64,000 bases of DNA from Caenorhabditis remanei (Eukaryota > Nematoda > Chromadorea > Rhabditida > Rhabditidae): positions 13,764,001-13,828,000 of the forward strand of contig NC_071329.1 in the NCBI RefSeq assembly GCF_010183535.1. Direction: 5' to 3'. Under the pieces are notes generated by a model. The model was given only the letters and a program-made list of their open reading frames with translations. It had not been told where the DNA came from and searched no databases. The position numbers and the translations under genes were made by a program. Position 1 is the first letter of the stretch. Each line of letters begins with the position of its first letter. Shown here one piece after another: positions 54,693-64,000 of the stretch.

Positions 54693-55884
54693 GAGACAGT
54701 GAGATGTTTACTCCCACCTTGCGTGCAAAAGGCGATCAGAGATGGATTAATGCGTCATGTGTTCGAACTGAGAAGGATTTATGGATGTTGCTATATCGCC
54801 CTTCAAAAGAAACCATAATCTCTTTTTTAGGGAAAAAGTCCAGAACGTTTTTCCTGATTTCGTCACTAGATTAACCAATGTATTATCATATGACTTTGAA
54901 CATCCGTACTTGGTTTGATGATCATAAATTTTTGAAACAAAAAGGTCATATTCAGTTTCTGAACAAAACAATAAATAACCACTATCCCGTGTACCAGCCT
55001 CCGTACCACTTTAAACAAAATCTTCAACCATTCGCAAAAAAAAAAAGATATTTCTCTGTTTTATCAAGAGAGGAATCCGCTTCTTTTTTTCTTCTTTCCC
55101 TTCGCTTCTTTGTCATCACAAAAAGATTGATAACCACCTATCAGATATCCTTCAATAAGTTCTATCTCTTCGAACGAGGTCATACTGACAACTGCCGTCC
55201 CCCCACCCCGATAGCAAAAAAAAACATTTATCATTTGTGTTTCATCGGAAAGAAGAAGAAGAGAACATAGTACCTTGCTTCTGTTTCTTCTTTTTCTTCT
55301 TTTTTCTATCAAGGGCGGTTTTTTTCCGAGAGAAAAAAATCTCTGATTATTTGGAGGAGATAGGGAATAGGAAAGTCGAAAAAACTGACAAATTTAACAT
55401 TGGCGTTCCCAGTTCTCTACACATATCTGTTACACAAAATTCAGAGAAAAAGTTGGTATAAACAAAAAAGTTGTAACACGAGAACACACAGTCGACTCGA
55501 TTTGAAATAGATACCGATCTGTCAGCGTGGGTTGGCATTTGTCAAGATAGGAATCTACTGGGGGGAGTAAGGGAGAGATGAGTTATCGTATTCACCAGTA
55601 TTTAAATAGTTTTCATGGTTGTTAATATGAAAAATGTGTTCTCCAAATCTCTTCAAAACACCTGGCATGGCAACATCTGGCGATTGAAAATCACGAGTCA
55701 TTGCCGCGCAATAGGAACCTTGAACAGTGTAATAATAATTTTTAATGAGACTCATATAACAGAATATGTAGAGTGTCGGTGTGAAAAAACAAATAGAGAA
55801 CAGAGAGCAGGAGCAGGATTACGGTTGTCACTGAGCAATTAGACAAAAATGTTTTTGAAGCATGAAGAAGAGGGTGTGAATATG
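54693..55884. other. Non-coding stretch, nothing recognised
   Basis: Contains poly-pyrimidine runs and several open frames without homology. No gene called. Confidence 0.4.
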
Positions 55885-56335
55885 CAGTACTGCTCAAAAA
55901 GTTTATTTTTTTTGACTGTTTTCTGTGTAAAATGGTCAACTTTGATAGTGTATTTCGGTATCACTTGATTGTCAAACAAATTTTACTTTGTATAGGTTGG
56001 AGAGAGCATAAATAGCACATCATTTTTGTAGTTGATTATTTTTTTGTAGGGACACTACTAAGAAAGTTACAGATTGTCAAAGTAAAAAGCTCCGAAATTT
56101 CGCTAACGTACTACATAAAATTAGTCGATTTCGGGGATAAACTATGTACTTTGACAGCCTATAACTTTCATAGTAGTGTTCTTACAAAAAAATGGTCAAC
56201 TACAGAAATAATCTGCTATTTTTGCTCAGTCCAACCCATACAAAATAAAAATTGTCGGACAATCATGTGACACCGAAATACACTGTCAAAGGTGGCCATT
56301 TTCCACTGAAAATAGCCAAAGTCGACGTACTTCTA
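55885..56335. repeat. Foldback repeat B3
   Basis: It begins GCAGTACTGCTCAAAAAG and carries the same arms as B2: GTCAACTTTGATAGTGTATT on the left and CACTGTCAAAGGTGGCCATT on the right. Confidence 0.8.
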
Positions 56336-56801
56336 ATATAATGCTATAGGCTATGCTTTTTTTCCTTTCCCCTTCAAAACTAACTTCCTATGGCAATTTG
56401 AATAGATTACGCCTGCGATACAGTGCTGTGAATTATTGAAATCAGCATTTTTCAGAAGTTTGTCTGAAAAGACAAATAAAGCGTTCAACTCACTAGAACA
56501 CAAAACAAAAAAAAGATTAGTGAGGGTATATGATACCTCTTGTAACCAAAAATGTGATTCTATATAAAAGTTTTAGCGGTGTTTATATTTATAAAACTTG
56601 TCTGGTATATAAGAGAAAATACTTGAGCATGAAATACAATAATCTGGGAAGAAAGATGGGGCGGGTGAAATGAACAAATTACAACAAAAAAAACAAATAA
56701 GAAACTGAGTAGCCAGGGGAAAGAGACCTTTGGAGAATCACGAAGAACAAAAATTGGAGAAAAAGAAAAATAAAGGAAAATCATATGAAAACGATAATTT
56801 A
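56336..56801. other. 3' flank of the third lin-8 paralog
   Basis: AT-rich, with no gene or repeat recognised. Confidence 0.45.
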
Positions 56802-59229
56802 TTAAAGTTTTGGAATCAACTCTTTCGATTCCTTAGCTTCTTCCTTGTGCCCTTCTGCCTTGACGGCCTTTGCCTTCTCTTCGATTTCCTTTTCTTCTTG
56901 TTCCTTCTTCTCGGCCTCCAGCATCTCCTCCATATACTTCAAATCTCCAAACGTTTTCACCGCATCCGGATACTCTTCCTTCTCCAAATAGTCCAAAATC
57001 TTCTGAATTCCCCCTTTGTGAAATTCGAATCGATCTGGATGATTGACGAAGAGCTGGATCATGCAGTTTCGAATGGCGAGGGCGTCGTGGTCGACGGGCA
57101 TGGCTCGTGAAGAGGGACCAGGTTGATCTTGGTGGTAGAGAGCTTCAGCGTACTGAAATCAGAATTCAGATACATTGATTCTCAACCTTTACACTACCTT
57201 CCAAAATATACGAACTTTGGCCGTTTTCAGTTGAAATGTTCCAACTTTGAGAGTGTGTTATAGTAAATCTGATTGTCCCGTCAAATACATTTTTAATTGA
57301 TTATACAGATCAAAAGCAGATCTCCATTTTTGTAGTTGACAACTTTTTTGTACGAGCACACCCTAAAGAGTTATGTTCATTTTAAGACGACAGCTCAAAA
57401 TTCATTTGCTCCGACGATTTGACGGAGAAATTAACTTTTCGATATCTAACTTTCTAGGGAGTGTCTCCACAAAAAAGTGGTCAACTAAAAAAAATGAAGC
57501 TATACTTTTGTTCTACATTATTCATTAAAAATCTACTAAGTGTGACAATCAGAATTACCATGACACACTCTCAAAGTTGGACAATTTCAACTGAAAACGG
57601 CCAACGATCGTATATTCTGTTTTACTCCCTTTAAGAAAACTCACCTCATAGCGTTGATGTTGATTCTGTTGTTCATCGTTCAAAGAGCCGTCAATCTCCT
57701 CATATCTACCAACCACCGATATGTCGTTGACCACCTCTTCCATCTGAAAATTAACTACTCAAACTGTTTTCTGAAAATAAATTCTGAAATCAAAATTTGT
57801 TAAAACCATTTTTGCATCCGTACTCATACGTACAACACAGAAAAAATTATGAAACAGGTTAACTTCTTGTGAGTCTTGAAAATGCTCATTTTTGCACTGA
57901 GAAGACACAAAAACGCGAATAACTTTTTTCAAAGAATCATTCAGCAAAAACAGAATACAGATTTGAAATCAAAAAAAGGTTCTGTTGTGCGGCTGGAGGT
58001 TAAGTTATCATTTATTGGAAGATGAAAATAGATGCTCACCTCTGGGCTTTTATACCAAGCATAGAGGCGGAGCTTACAAACAATAGAAAAGAAGATAGAT
58101 GATGATTCAGCCAGACGGTGAACCATCAAAGAGCGGAAAGATGAAAGGGTCAAAACAAAGGAATTGTAACTATGACTCTTTCATCAAGCAAAGAGATACA
58201 ATTCTGTAGGAATTGTATACAGCGCAAAATTTCCGTTCTGGCGATATATGTCTCGAACTGTAACTTTATCTCGACCCGGGATCCTTTCCTAGTTAATCTC
58301 CTTTACCCCCTTCAAAAAAACTCACCTCATAGCCATGATGTTGATCCTGTTCCGCGTCCAAAGAACCACCAATCTCCTCGTATCTTCCAACCACTGGCTG
58401 ATCGTTGACCACCTCTTCCATCATTCCATGTTCACGATAACTCTGAGCATAGTAATTTACTACTCCGTCATCCTGATACTGATGTTCCTGACTCTGTTCT
58501 CCAACTTCAAAATCATTGCTCGAATCCATCTCCGTTTCTTCCTCTGCGTGTCTGGGAACACCTTCGTAGTTTTCGTCGTCGGAGCTGAAAATAAATTGAG
58601 ATTGAGATAAAAAGAAACCATCCCAAACTAACTCTTCGCACTCTTCAAGTGACCCGAATCCAATAAATTGAATTTCATCGTCTGTGGCAGGCGGAAACTT
58701 CTCGTTGAATACTCGGTCTCGAAGCTTGTTCTCGAAATTTTTCAGTGTTTCCCGATAGTACTTGAACTCCCCGTAGTAGGGGAGGCTCCACATAGCAGTT
58801 TCAGTTTGGACGGTATCCAAGTTTTGATTCAGAATGGAGATACGAAGCTTCCTTTTCACGCTTGATTTACAAAGGGTGAATACCCGACGGAGGCTGAGAA
58901 CTGAAAGGATATTCAAATTGTAAAACGAGTCTGGATCTGAGGGAAAACTAACCTGAAACAATTTGTTCCGTCCGTTCGTACACCTCGATCCCAACACTCT
59001 CCCATGCACTATATTCAGCACGTGCGGCGTGTTTCCAAATCTCCGGCTTGCCTTCCAAAACCACTAACACCACTCTCTTCAAATTGATGTCCTTTCCGAC
59101 ATCACACGTCGCCTTCTTTTTTGATTTCTCCGTATATATTGCTTTGGTGATTGGAAAACGTCTTGGTGGGATTTGAACTGGATTCCGCTTCGTTGAGATC
59201 TCGATTTTCACAACTTTGAGGGAATTCAT
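56802..59229 (-). CDS. LIN-8 family paralog (third), with duplicated exon
   Basis: A 417-residue paralog in five exons: 58953-59229, 58633-58900, 58326-58584, 57645-57743 and 56802-57152. Family features: RVVLVVLEGKPEIWKHAARA, LCKSSVKRKLRISIL, MWSLPYYGEFKYYRETLKNF, an acidic stretch, and a C-terminal region (RNCMIQLFVNHPDRF, LDYLEKEEYPDAVKTFGDLK) matching the last exon of lin-8. Exon 4 encodes 33 residues (MEEVVNDISVVGRYEEIDGS...) nearly the same as the end of exon 3 (MEEVVNDQPVVGRYEEIGGS...), joined in frame. The C terminus is Lys/Glu-rich. The intron after exon 2 (48 nt) is in frame and stop-free. The ATG directly follows TATTTTCAG. It starts 190 bp after the next paralog's stop on the same strand, so the pair may be an operon. 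Confidence 0.82.
57206..57617. repeat. Foldback repeat A3
   Basis: The arms TATACGAACTTTGGCCGTTT and AAACGGCCAACGATCGTATA are inverted; the central GAGCACACCCTAAAGAGTTA pairs with CTAGGGAGTGTCTCC. It lies in the last intron of the third lin-8 paralog. Confidence 0.8.
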
Positions 59230-59419
59230 CTGAAAATATTATTAGAAGAAAATATGAACAATACAAAAAAGGATAAAGATATAATCATGGATTGAAAACC
59301 CAATGTATGAGAAAGTATATAAAAGCGCAGATAAAGCGATCTTCAGTTTATAAATGTAAGAAAAAAAGATTTTTAGAAAATATAAAACATAAAATATCGA
59401 TTCACAATCGAAGTGATAT

Positions 59420-61806
59420 TTAGGTCTGTCGGGGTCTTTTCGTTTCACAGGCTTCCTCATTCTTTAAGCGATTATCAGTGATTCTTCGTTTGGTCCTGGA
59501 AGCCCGTTCGCAATCTTCAAACATGTTATCCAACTTTTTGTAGGGAACTTCGTCTCCGAAAGAACAGAATTCGTGGAAAATTTGACGATATCCACGTCTT
59601 GCATGAGGGTTCCTTTGAAACCGGTGGAGTATGAGATCCGTAAACACTCCGGCGACTTCGATCATATGTTCCGTATCCTAAATGATGAATCATTTGGTTG
59701 GAGAGGTCGGCATTTTTTTAATATGGTTGTTCATAAGGATGATTTCGATACAGCAAAGATAGTGACCCGCTAATACAGTATCGTGCAAAAAGATGCGAAT
59801 TTTGGTTTTTCAGTCGAAAACAACCAAATTTTAGTGGGTGTTACGGTATTACTGATTGTCCCACCAAGTAAATTATGGATAAACCATACAGAACAAAGGT
59901 AGAGCTTCATTTTTGTACTTGACAACGTTTTTGTAGGGACACTCCCTAGAGAGTTACCTATCGACAAAGTAATTTCTTCATCAAATCGTCCTATTTCAGT
60001 GCAAAATCGAGTGATTTTTGAGCTGTCCCCATAAAATGACCATAACTCTCTAGGGAGTGCTAGTACAAACAAATTGTCAACTAAAAAAATGGAGCTCTAC
60101 CTTTATTCTGTATGGTTTTTATATAATTTTTATTGTGGAACAAACAGTAATACCGTAACACCCTCTCAAAGTTGGTTATTTTCAACAACTGAAAAAGGCT
60201 AAATTGTATTCCTTACTGCACGTTACTGTAACTAAACCTGTAATAGAGGCGCACCCTCTAGCAATAGTTTGGAGCATTCTATCTCGGCTGTCTTGAAATA
60301 TATGAAAACTTTTTCAACTGAAGAAATATTCTATGAGAATTAAGCTATATTTTTCCGGTTAGCAGTTTTTTTTATATTTTCTTTGGGAACCGAGATATAC
60401 CGCTTCGAACAGGGGCGTGCCTTTATTATAGGTTTTACGGTAAACTACTTTATTGTAATTCTCAAAACTGTGAGCCGAATCTCATCCTATGTCCTACAAA
60501 ACAATCATCTCTTGTGATTTTAGCAGAGCGAACTCCAACTAACCTTGGTTGAGCCGTTTTCCAATGGATTGTTCTCAGCGATGGCTTCTGGTCCGTCGAC
60601 GGGTTGAGCTTGGTGAGTATCTTCCAATCGAATCGGGTTGTTGGCTGACTTTCGAGGAGAAGAGGTGTCTACAGGATCTACAGAAGATCTGGATCCATAT
60701 TGAAGATGTTGGAGTTGGGATAAATGGTGCACCTTCATTTCTTGTTCTGGTACATGCTCGGACGTCGGTGGCATGAAGTAAGTTGGATAAGTTGGACAGG
60801 GGTTCGTGAAAAAGAAAGTTGGTGGGAGTGGGGGTGAGAATAAGGGTTCTGATGGGAATGAGGGTCCTGATTGTTCAGTTGGAAGTGGATGGAATGATGG
60901 AGGAGGCGGGGCGAAGTTGGTACTGAAATTATGAAGAATGAGATGATTCATTTTGAAAAAAAAGCTTTTAAACTCACCTCTCTTGGTTTCCCGTCGATTC
61001 TTCTGGCTCAGTTTTGACCACAGCAAGGCTTTCAGTTTGATGTCCAACGTCCTCGTATTCGATTATGACATCTTCGTCATTCTCGAAAGCTCTAATCTCC
61101 TCTTCATCAGCTTCCAATCCATTATACTTAGCACGAAGTTGATCTTCGTACGGCTGAAGAGTGGTACGGTAGAATCGAATGTGTAGATAGCCTGGGAAGT
61201 TCTGGTCTAGGTGGGTTTCAGTGCTCGTTTCGTGCATTCTTTTATCTTTGATGCACTCTTTCAACATCTTTCGGAGAGAATCCTTCGCGGTTTTCCACAT
61301 GGTTCGAAGCACTTCCACTGAAAATATTATTTGTACACTAGAAATTATGAAATTTCTAAAAATTTACCTTTGAGAAGAATTGCTTTCCTACAGTACATGT
61401 CGACTGCTATCTCTTCCCAGTGCTTTTTGAAGACCTTCACACCTCTTTTGGTCCAGAGTTCCACATTTTGAAAGATGAGGTCGAACAATAAATTACGGAT
61501 TTCCTTGGCTTCCTTCTCAGATACGGTAGACAGTTCATGAAATTTATGTGCTGGCAAGTCTCGATATTGTTGGAGAGTCATCGATAGTCCACGGATGCGA
61601 TCGGGAAGAGGAGGCTTCCACTTTCCGAGTTTGTAGAGTGGAATTGGAGCATCTTTCTCTTCTCCTTTCTCATCCTTGATCTTGATTTGACCTTGGGTGA
61701 ATCCTTCCAAGTATACTCCTCTAGCTGCAGCCGCTCTGGCGGCATTGGCGATCAAACGAGGAGGGATTGTTGGCTGGACGGAGGAGGAAGAAGAGTTAGA
61801 AGACAT
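59420..61806 (-). CDS. LIN-8 family paralog (fourth), most divergent
   Basis: A 471-residue paralog in four exons: 61368-61806, 60978-61317, 60544-60922 and 59420-59677. The N terminus is longer than in the other members (Ser-rich, then RLIANAARAAAARGVYLEGF). Shared features: LYKLGKWKPPLPDRIRGLSM, EIRNLLFDLIFQNVELWTKR, TMWKTAKDSLRKMLKECI and IRFYRTTLQPYEDQLRAKY; the usual MWxWxFYGF aromatic motif is reduced to NFPGYLHIRFY. The third exon is Pro/Ser-rich (PPPPSFHPLPTEQSGPSFPS). The last exon gives IEVAGVFTDLILHRFQRNPH and a basic tail (KRRITDNR, ETKRPRQT) that may be a nuclear signal. The last intron (59678-60543) contains A4. The ATG follows CTTTCAG by one base. Confidence 0.8.
59776..60228. 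repeat. Foldback repeat A4 (453 bp, TA target duplication)
   Basis: The ends CAGTATCGTGCA and TGCACGTTACTG are inverted and flanked by TA (59774-59775, 60229-60230). It sits in the last intron of the fourth lin-8 paralog. Confidence 0.88.
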
Positions 61807-61906
61807 TCTGAAAGAGAGAATATTTTAGAGCTAGAACCATGTCAGAAAAGGGCAAGTGGAGTTAGAGGGAGAGAAACGAAAAAAACCACTTTATGAAATG
61901 CATTTA

Positions 61907-62362
61907 CAGTACCGCTCAAAAGTATATTAAGTTTTGCTTTTTTCAGTAGAAAACGCCCAACTTTGAGAGTGTGTTACGGTATCTCGGATTGTCCCACCAA
62001 GTAAATTATGTATAAACCATACAGAAAAAAGGTAGAGCTTCATTTTTACAGTTGACAACTTTTTTATACGGACACTCCCTAGAGAGTTACATATCGTCAA
62101 AGTTATTTCTCCGTGAAGTCGACCCACTACAGTGCAAAATAGTGCGATTTTTGAGCTGTCGTCTTAAAATGACCATAACTCTTTAGTGAGTGTTCGTAGA
62201 AAAAAGGTGTCAACTACAAACAAAAATGAAGCTCTAATTTTGATCTGTATGATTCATTAAAAACCTGCTAGTTGCGACAATCTGAATTACCATGACTCAC
62301 TCTCAAGTTTAGACAATTTCAATTGAAAACGGCCAAAGTTTGCATCTCCTTGCACGGTACTG
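61907..62362. repeat. Foldback repeat A5 (456 bp, TA target duplication)
   Basis: The ends CAGTACCGCTC and TGCACGGTACTG are inverted and flanked by TA (61905-61906, 62363-62364). It is about 100 bp upstream of the fourth lin-8 paralog. The TA duplication and CAGT ends fit a Tc1/mariner-type non-autonomous element. Confidence 0.9.
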
Positions 62363-62798
62363 TAAGAGAGGAGGACAGAATCAATTAAGTCAATCAATCC
62401 CCGGTAACCAGCAAGAAAAAAGAAAAAATTTTGAGAATCGAAAAGTTGCAGCAAACATCAAAGCCCTCGCCGACTTGCAGCAACGAAAGAAATCGGAACA
62501 AAAAAAGAAGGGAAACGGAAATTGGAGAGAACGTTTGACAGTTGGGAGAGAAAGTAACTGATAAAGAGAAGAGGAATGGAGTATTATCTTACACAAACTG
62601 ATTAACATGGTATAGGCTATGTTTGTCTTCATGGTCACAAAGTTCATGAGTAAATGGACAAGTGGTAATTGGATGTTGTAAAGAATGAACTTTTTCATAA
62701 CTGGAGGACGAAAAGAGAAACCACAACACATGTGTACCAGAAATTAAGAGGTCTGTCAAGTGCGCTCTAATTGAAATATGATATTGAAAATCCCAAAA

Positions 62799-62907
62799 GA
62801 TGAGGTCAGGGCTACCAATGCAGCCGCGCTCTATTGACAAAAATGGTACTTTTTTGCGTCCGTTCCTGTCAATAAAGCGCGGTTGCATTGGTAGTCCTTG
62901 CCTCATC
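62799..62907. repeat. 109-bp inverted repeat
   Basis: GATGAGGTCAGGGCTACCAA at the left and TTGGTAGTCCTTGCCTCATC at the right, with an inner CGCGCTCTATTGAC/GTCAATAAAGCGCG pair. A palindromic MITE-like unit, single in this window. Confidence 0.8.
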
Positions 62908-63079
62908 GTGCAACTATGTTATCGTATTCTCAATATAAGACGGTCAAAATTTCAAAATTTTTTGCTAGCGATTATATTTTATTAAAAATTGAGAAACTCT
63001 GTACTAGCACATATTCATTTCTCAGCTTTGATTCCGTTGAAATATGTGTGAAAAATATCATGTAAGCACAAATCTGCTT

Positions 63080-63988
63080 CACTTTTGTCTGTTCACGTCA
63101 TTTTCTGTTCTTTTTTCAAAGTTTATTCGAAAGTACAGAATCGGTATGGATACCGGTTCTGTACCAAGAAACTCCTCCAGATTTGGTATTCATACCTATT
63201 CTGTACTCTGCATAAAAGATCACGTGAAAAAAGTTTTTTCTCCAAGTTTATTCGAAAGTACAGAATCGGTATCGATACCAATTCTGTACCATTGTAAGTT
63301 CTGTATAAAAGGTCACGTGAAGAATTGAAAATCTACAATTTCAAAGTGTCAAATTTTATTTATGATTATTTTCGCTTACGTGGATTCAAATTTGATTTTC
63401 AACTAGTGGATAAACTGGCCAAAATGACAATTTTTGAGGAAAAGTTACCTAGATTCTGTAATTTGATTTTGATCAACTTCACCTTTTCTTATTCAACAAC
63501 ATTAAAAACGTCCGTTTTAATGAAATTTGCATAAAAAGGTTTGAAAATGTGTTTTCTTTTTAAATAAGAGAAGGTAAAGTAAGTTGATCAAAACCTAATT
63601 ACAGAATCTAGGTAACTTTTCCTCAAAAATTGTCATTTTGGTGAGTTTATCCACTTGATGAACATCAAATTTGAATCCACGTAAGCGAAAATAATCATAA
63701 ATAAAATTTGACACTTTGAAATGGTGGATTTTCAATTTTTCACGTGACCTTTTATACAGAACTTACAATGCTGTTGTTTGGTACAAAATCGGTATCGATA
63801 CCGTTTCTGTACTTTCGAATAAACTTGGAGAAAACTTTTTTCACGTGATCTTTTATGCAGAGTACAGAATAGGTATGAATACCAAATCTGGAGGAATTTC
63901 TTGGTACAAAATCGGTATCCATACCGATTCTGTACTTTTGAATAAACTTTGAAAAAAGAACAGAAAATGACGTGAACAGACAAAAGTG
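63080..63988. repeat. 909-bp inverted repeat at the window end
   Basis: Two arms of about 440 bp converge near 63534. The outer part carries CACTTTTGTCTGTTCACGTC and its complement. Within the arms, GGTATCGATACC-type palindromes and TTATTCGAAAGTACAGAATC recur. The same open frame appears on both strands because of the symmetry and is not a gene. Confidence 0.9.
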
Positions 63989-64000
63989 GAAAACTCTGTG

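Noticed and set aside
63085..63983. Matching frames on both strands that looked like a duplicated gene pair
   Set aside because: They are the two arms of one inverted repeat and have no homology or gene structure.

Overview
The window is nuclear DNA of a Caenorhabditis-type nematode. Genes have many short introns (often 42-50 nt) with TTTTCAG acceptors, ATGs often sit directly after a lone acceptor (probable trans-splice sites), and there are nematode-restricted families (LIN-8 family, sri-like chemoreceptors, transthyretin-like secreted proteins). From memory, C. elegans copb-1 (Y25C1A.5) and lin-8 (B0454.1) lie close together on chromosome II, so this looks like the syntenic block in that or a related species. 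Exon boundaries below were worked out by hand from splice signals and reading phase; every model given as intact closes in frame.

Left third (1-17.2 kb), gene-dense: the 3' end of a dienoyl-CoA isomerase, a transthyretin-like secreted protein, a divergent forkhead protein, copb-1 (COPI beta coat) on the minus strand, then on the plus strand a ZRANB2-type splicing factor, a YIPF1/2-type Golgi membrane protein and an unrecognised acidic protein spaced like an operon. Two divergent tRNA-Gly(GCC) genes, a four-KH FUBP-like RNA-binding protein and a lin-8 gene follow.

Middle (17.2-35 kb), repeat-rich: a 21-bp TCTAATTAGA tandem array, a minisatellite split by a foldback element, a second lin-8 paralog, two sri-like receptors (one frameshifted) plus fragments, and a very young BEL/Pao element in the form LTR-IN-LTR-IN-LTR. 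This element has kept only integrase. It is flanked by a 5-bp target duplication and uses tRNA-Gly(GCC), the tRNA encoded 11-15 kb away, as its primer. A second transthyretin-like gene and a four-TM (TMEM272-like) gene follow.

Right half: a cationic amino-acid transporter whose large intron holds a foldback element carrying a nested element with an 8-bp target duplication; about 6 kb without genes but with foldbacks and a decayed BEL/Pao copy; a long Q-rich protein on the minus strand; about 7 kb without recognisable genes; and two adjacent minus-strand lin-8 paralogs, one with an in-frame duplicated 33-residue exon. The window ends in a 0.9-kb inverted repeat.

Recurring repeats are named here for reference: a 139-bp TA-flanked MITE (six copies, M1-M6), CAGTACCG-ended foldbacks of about 450 bp and relatives (A1-A5, B1-B3), and CTAGGGAAGG foldbacks (C1-C3). 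Most copies lie in introns or close to genes.
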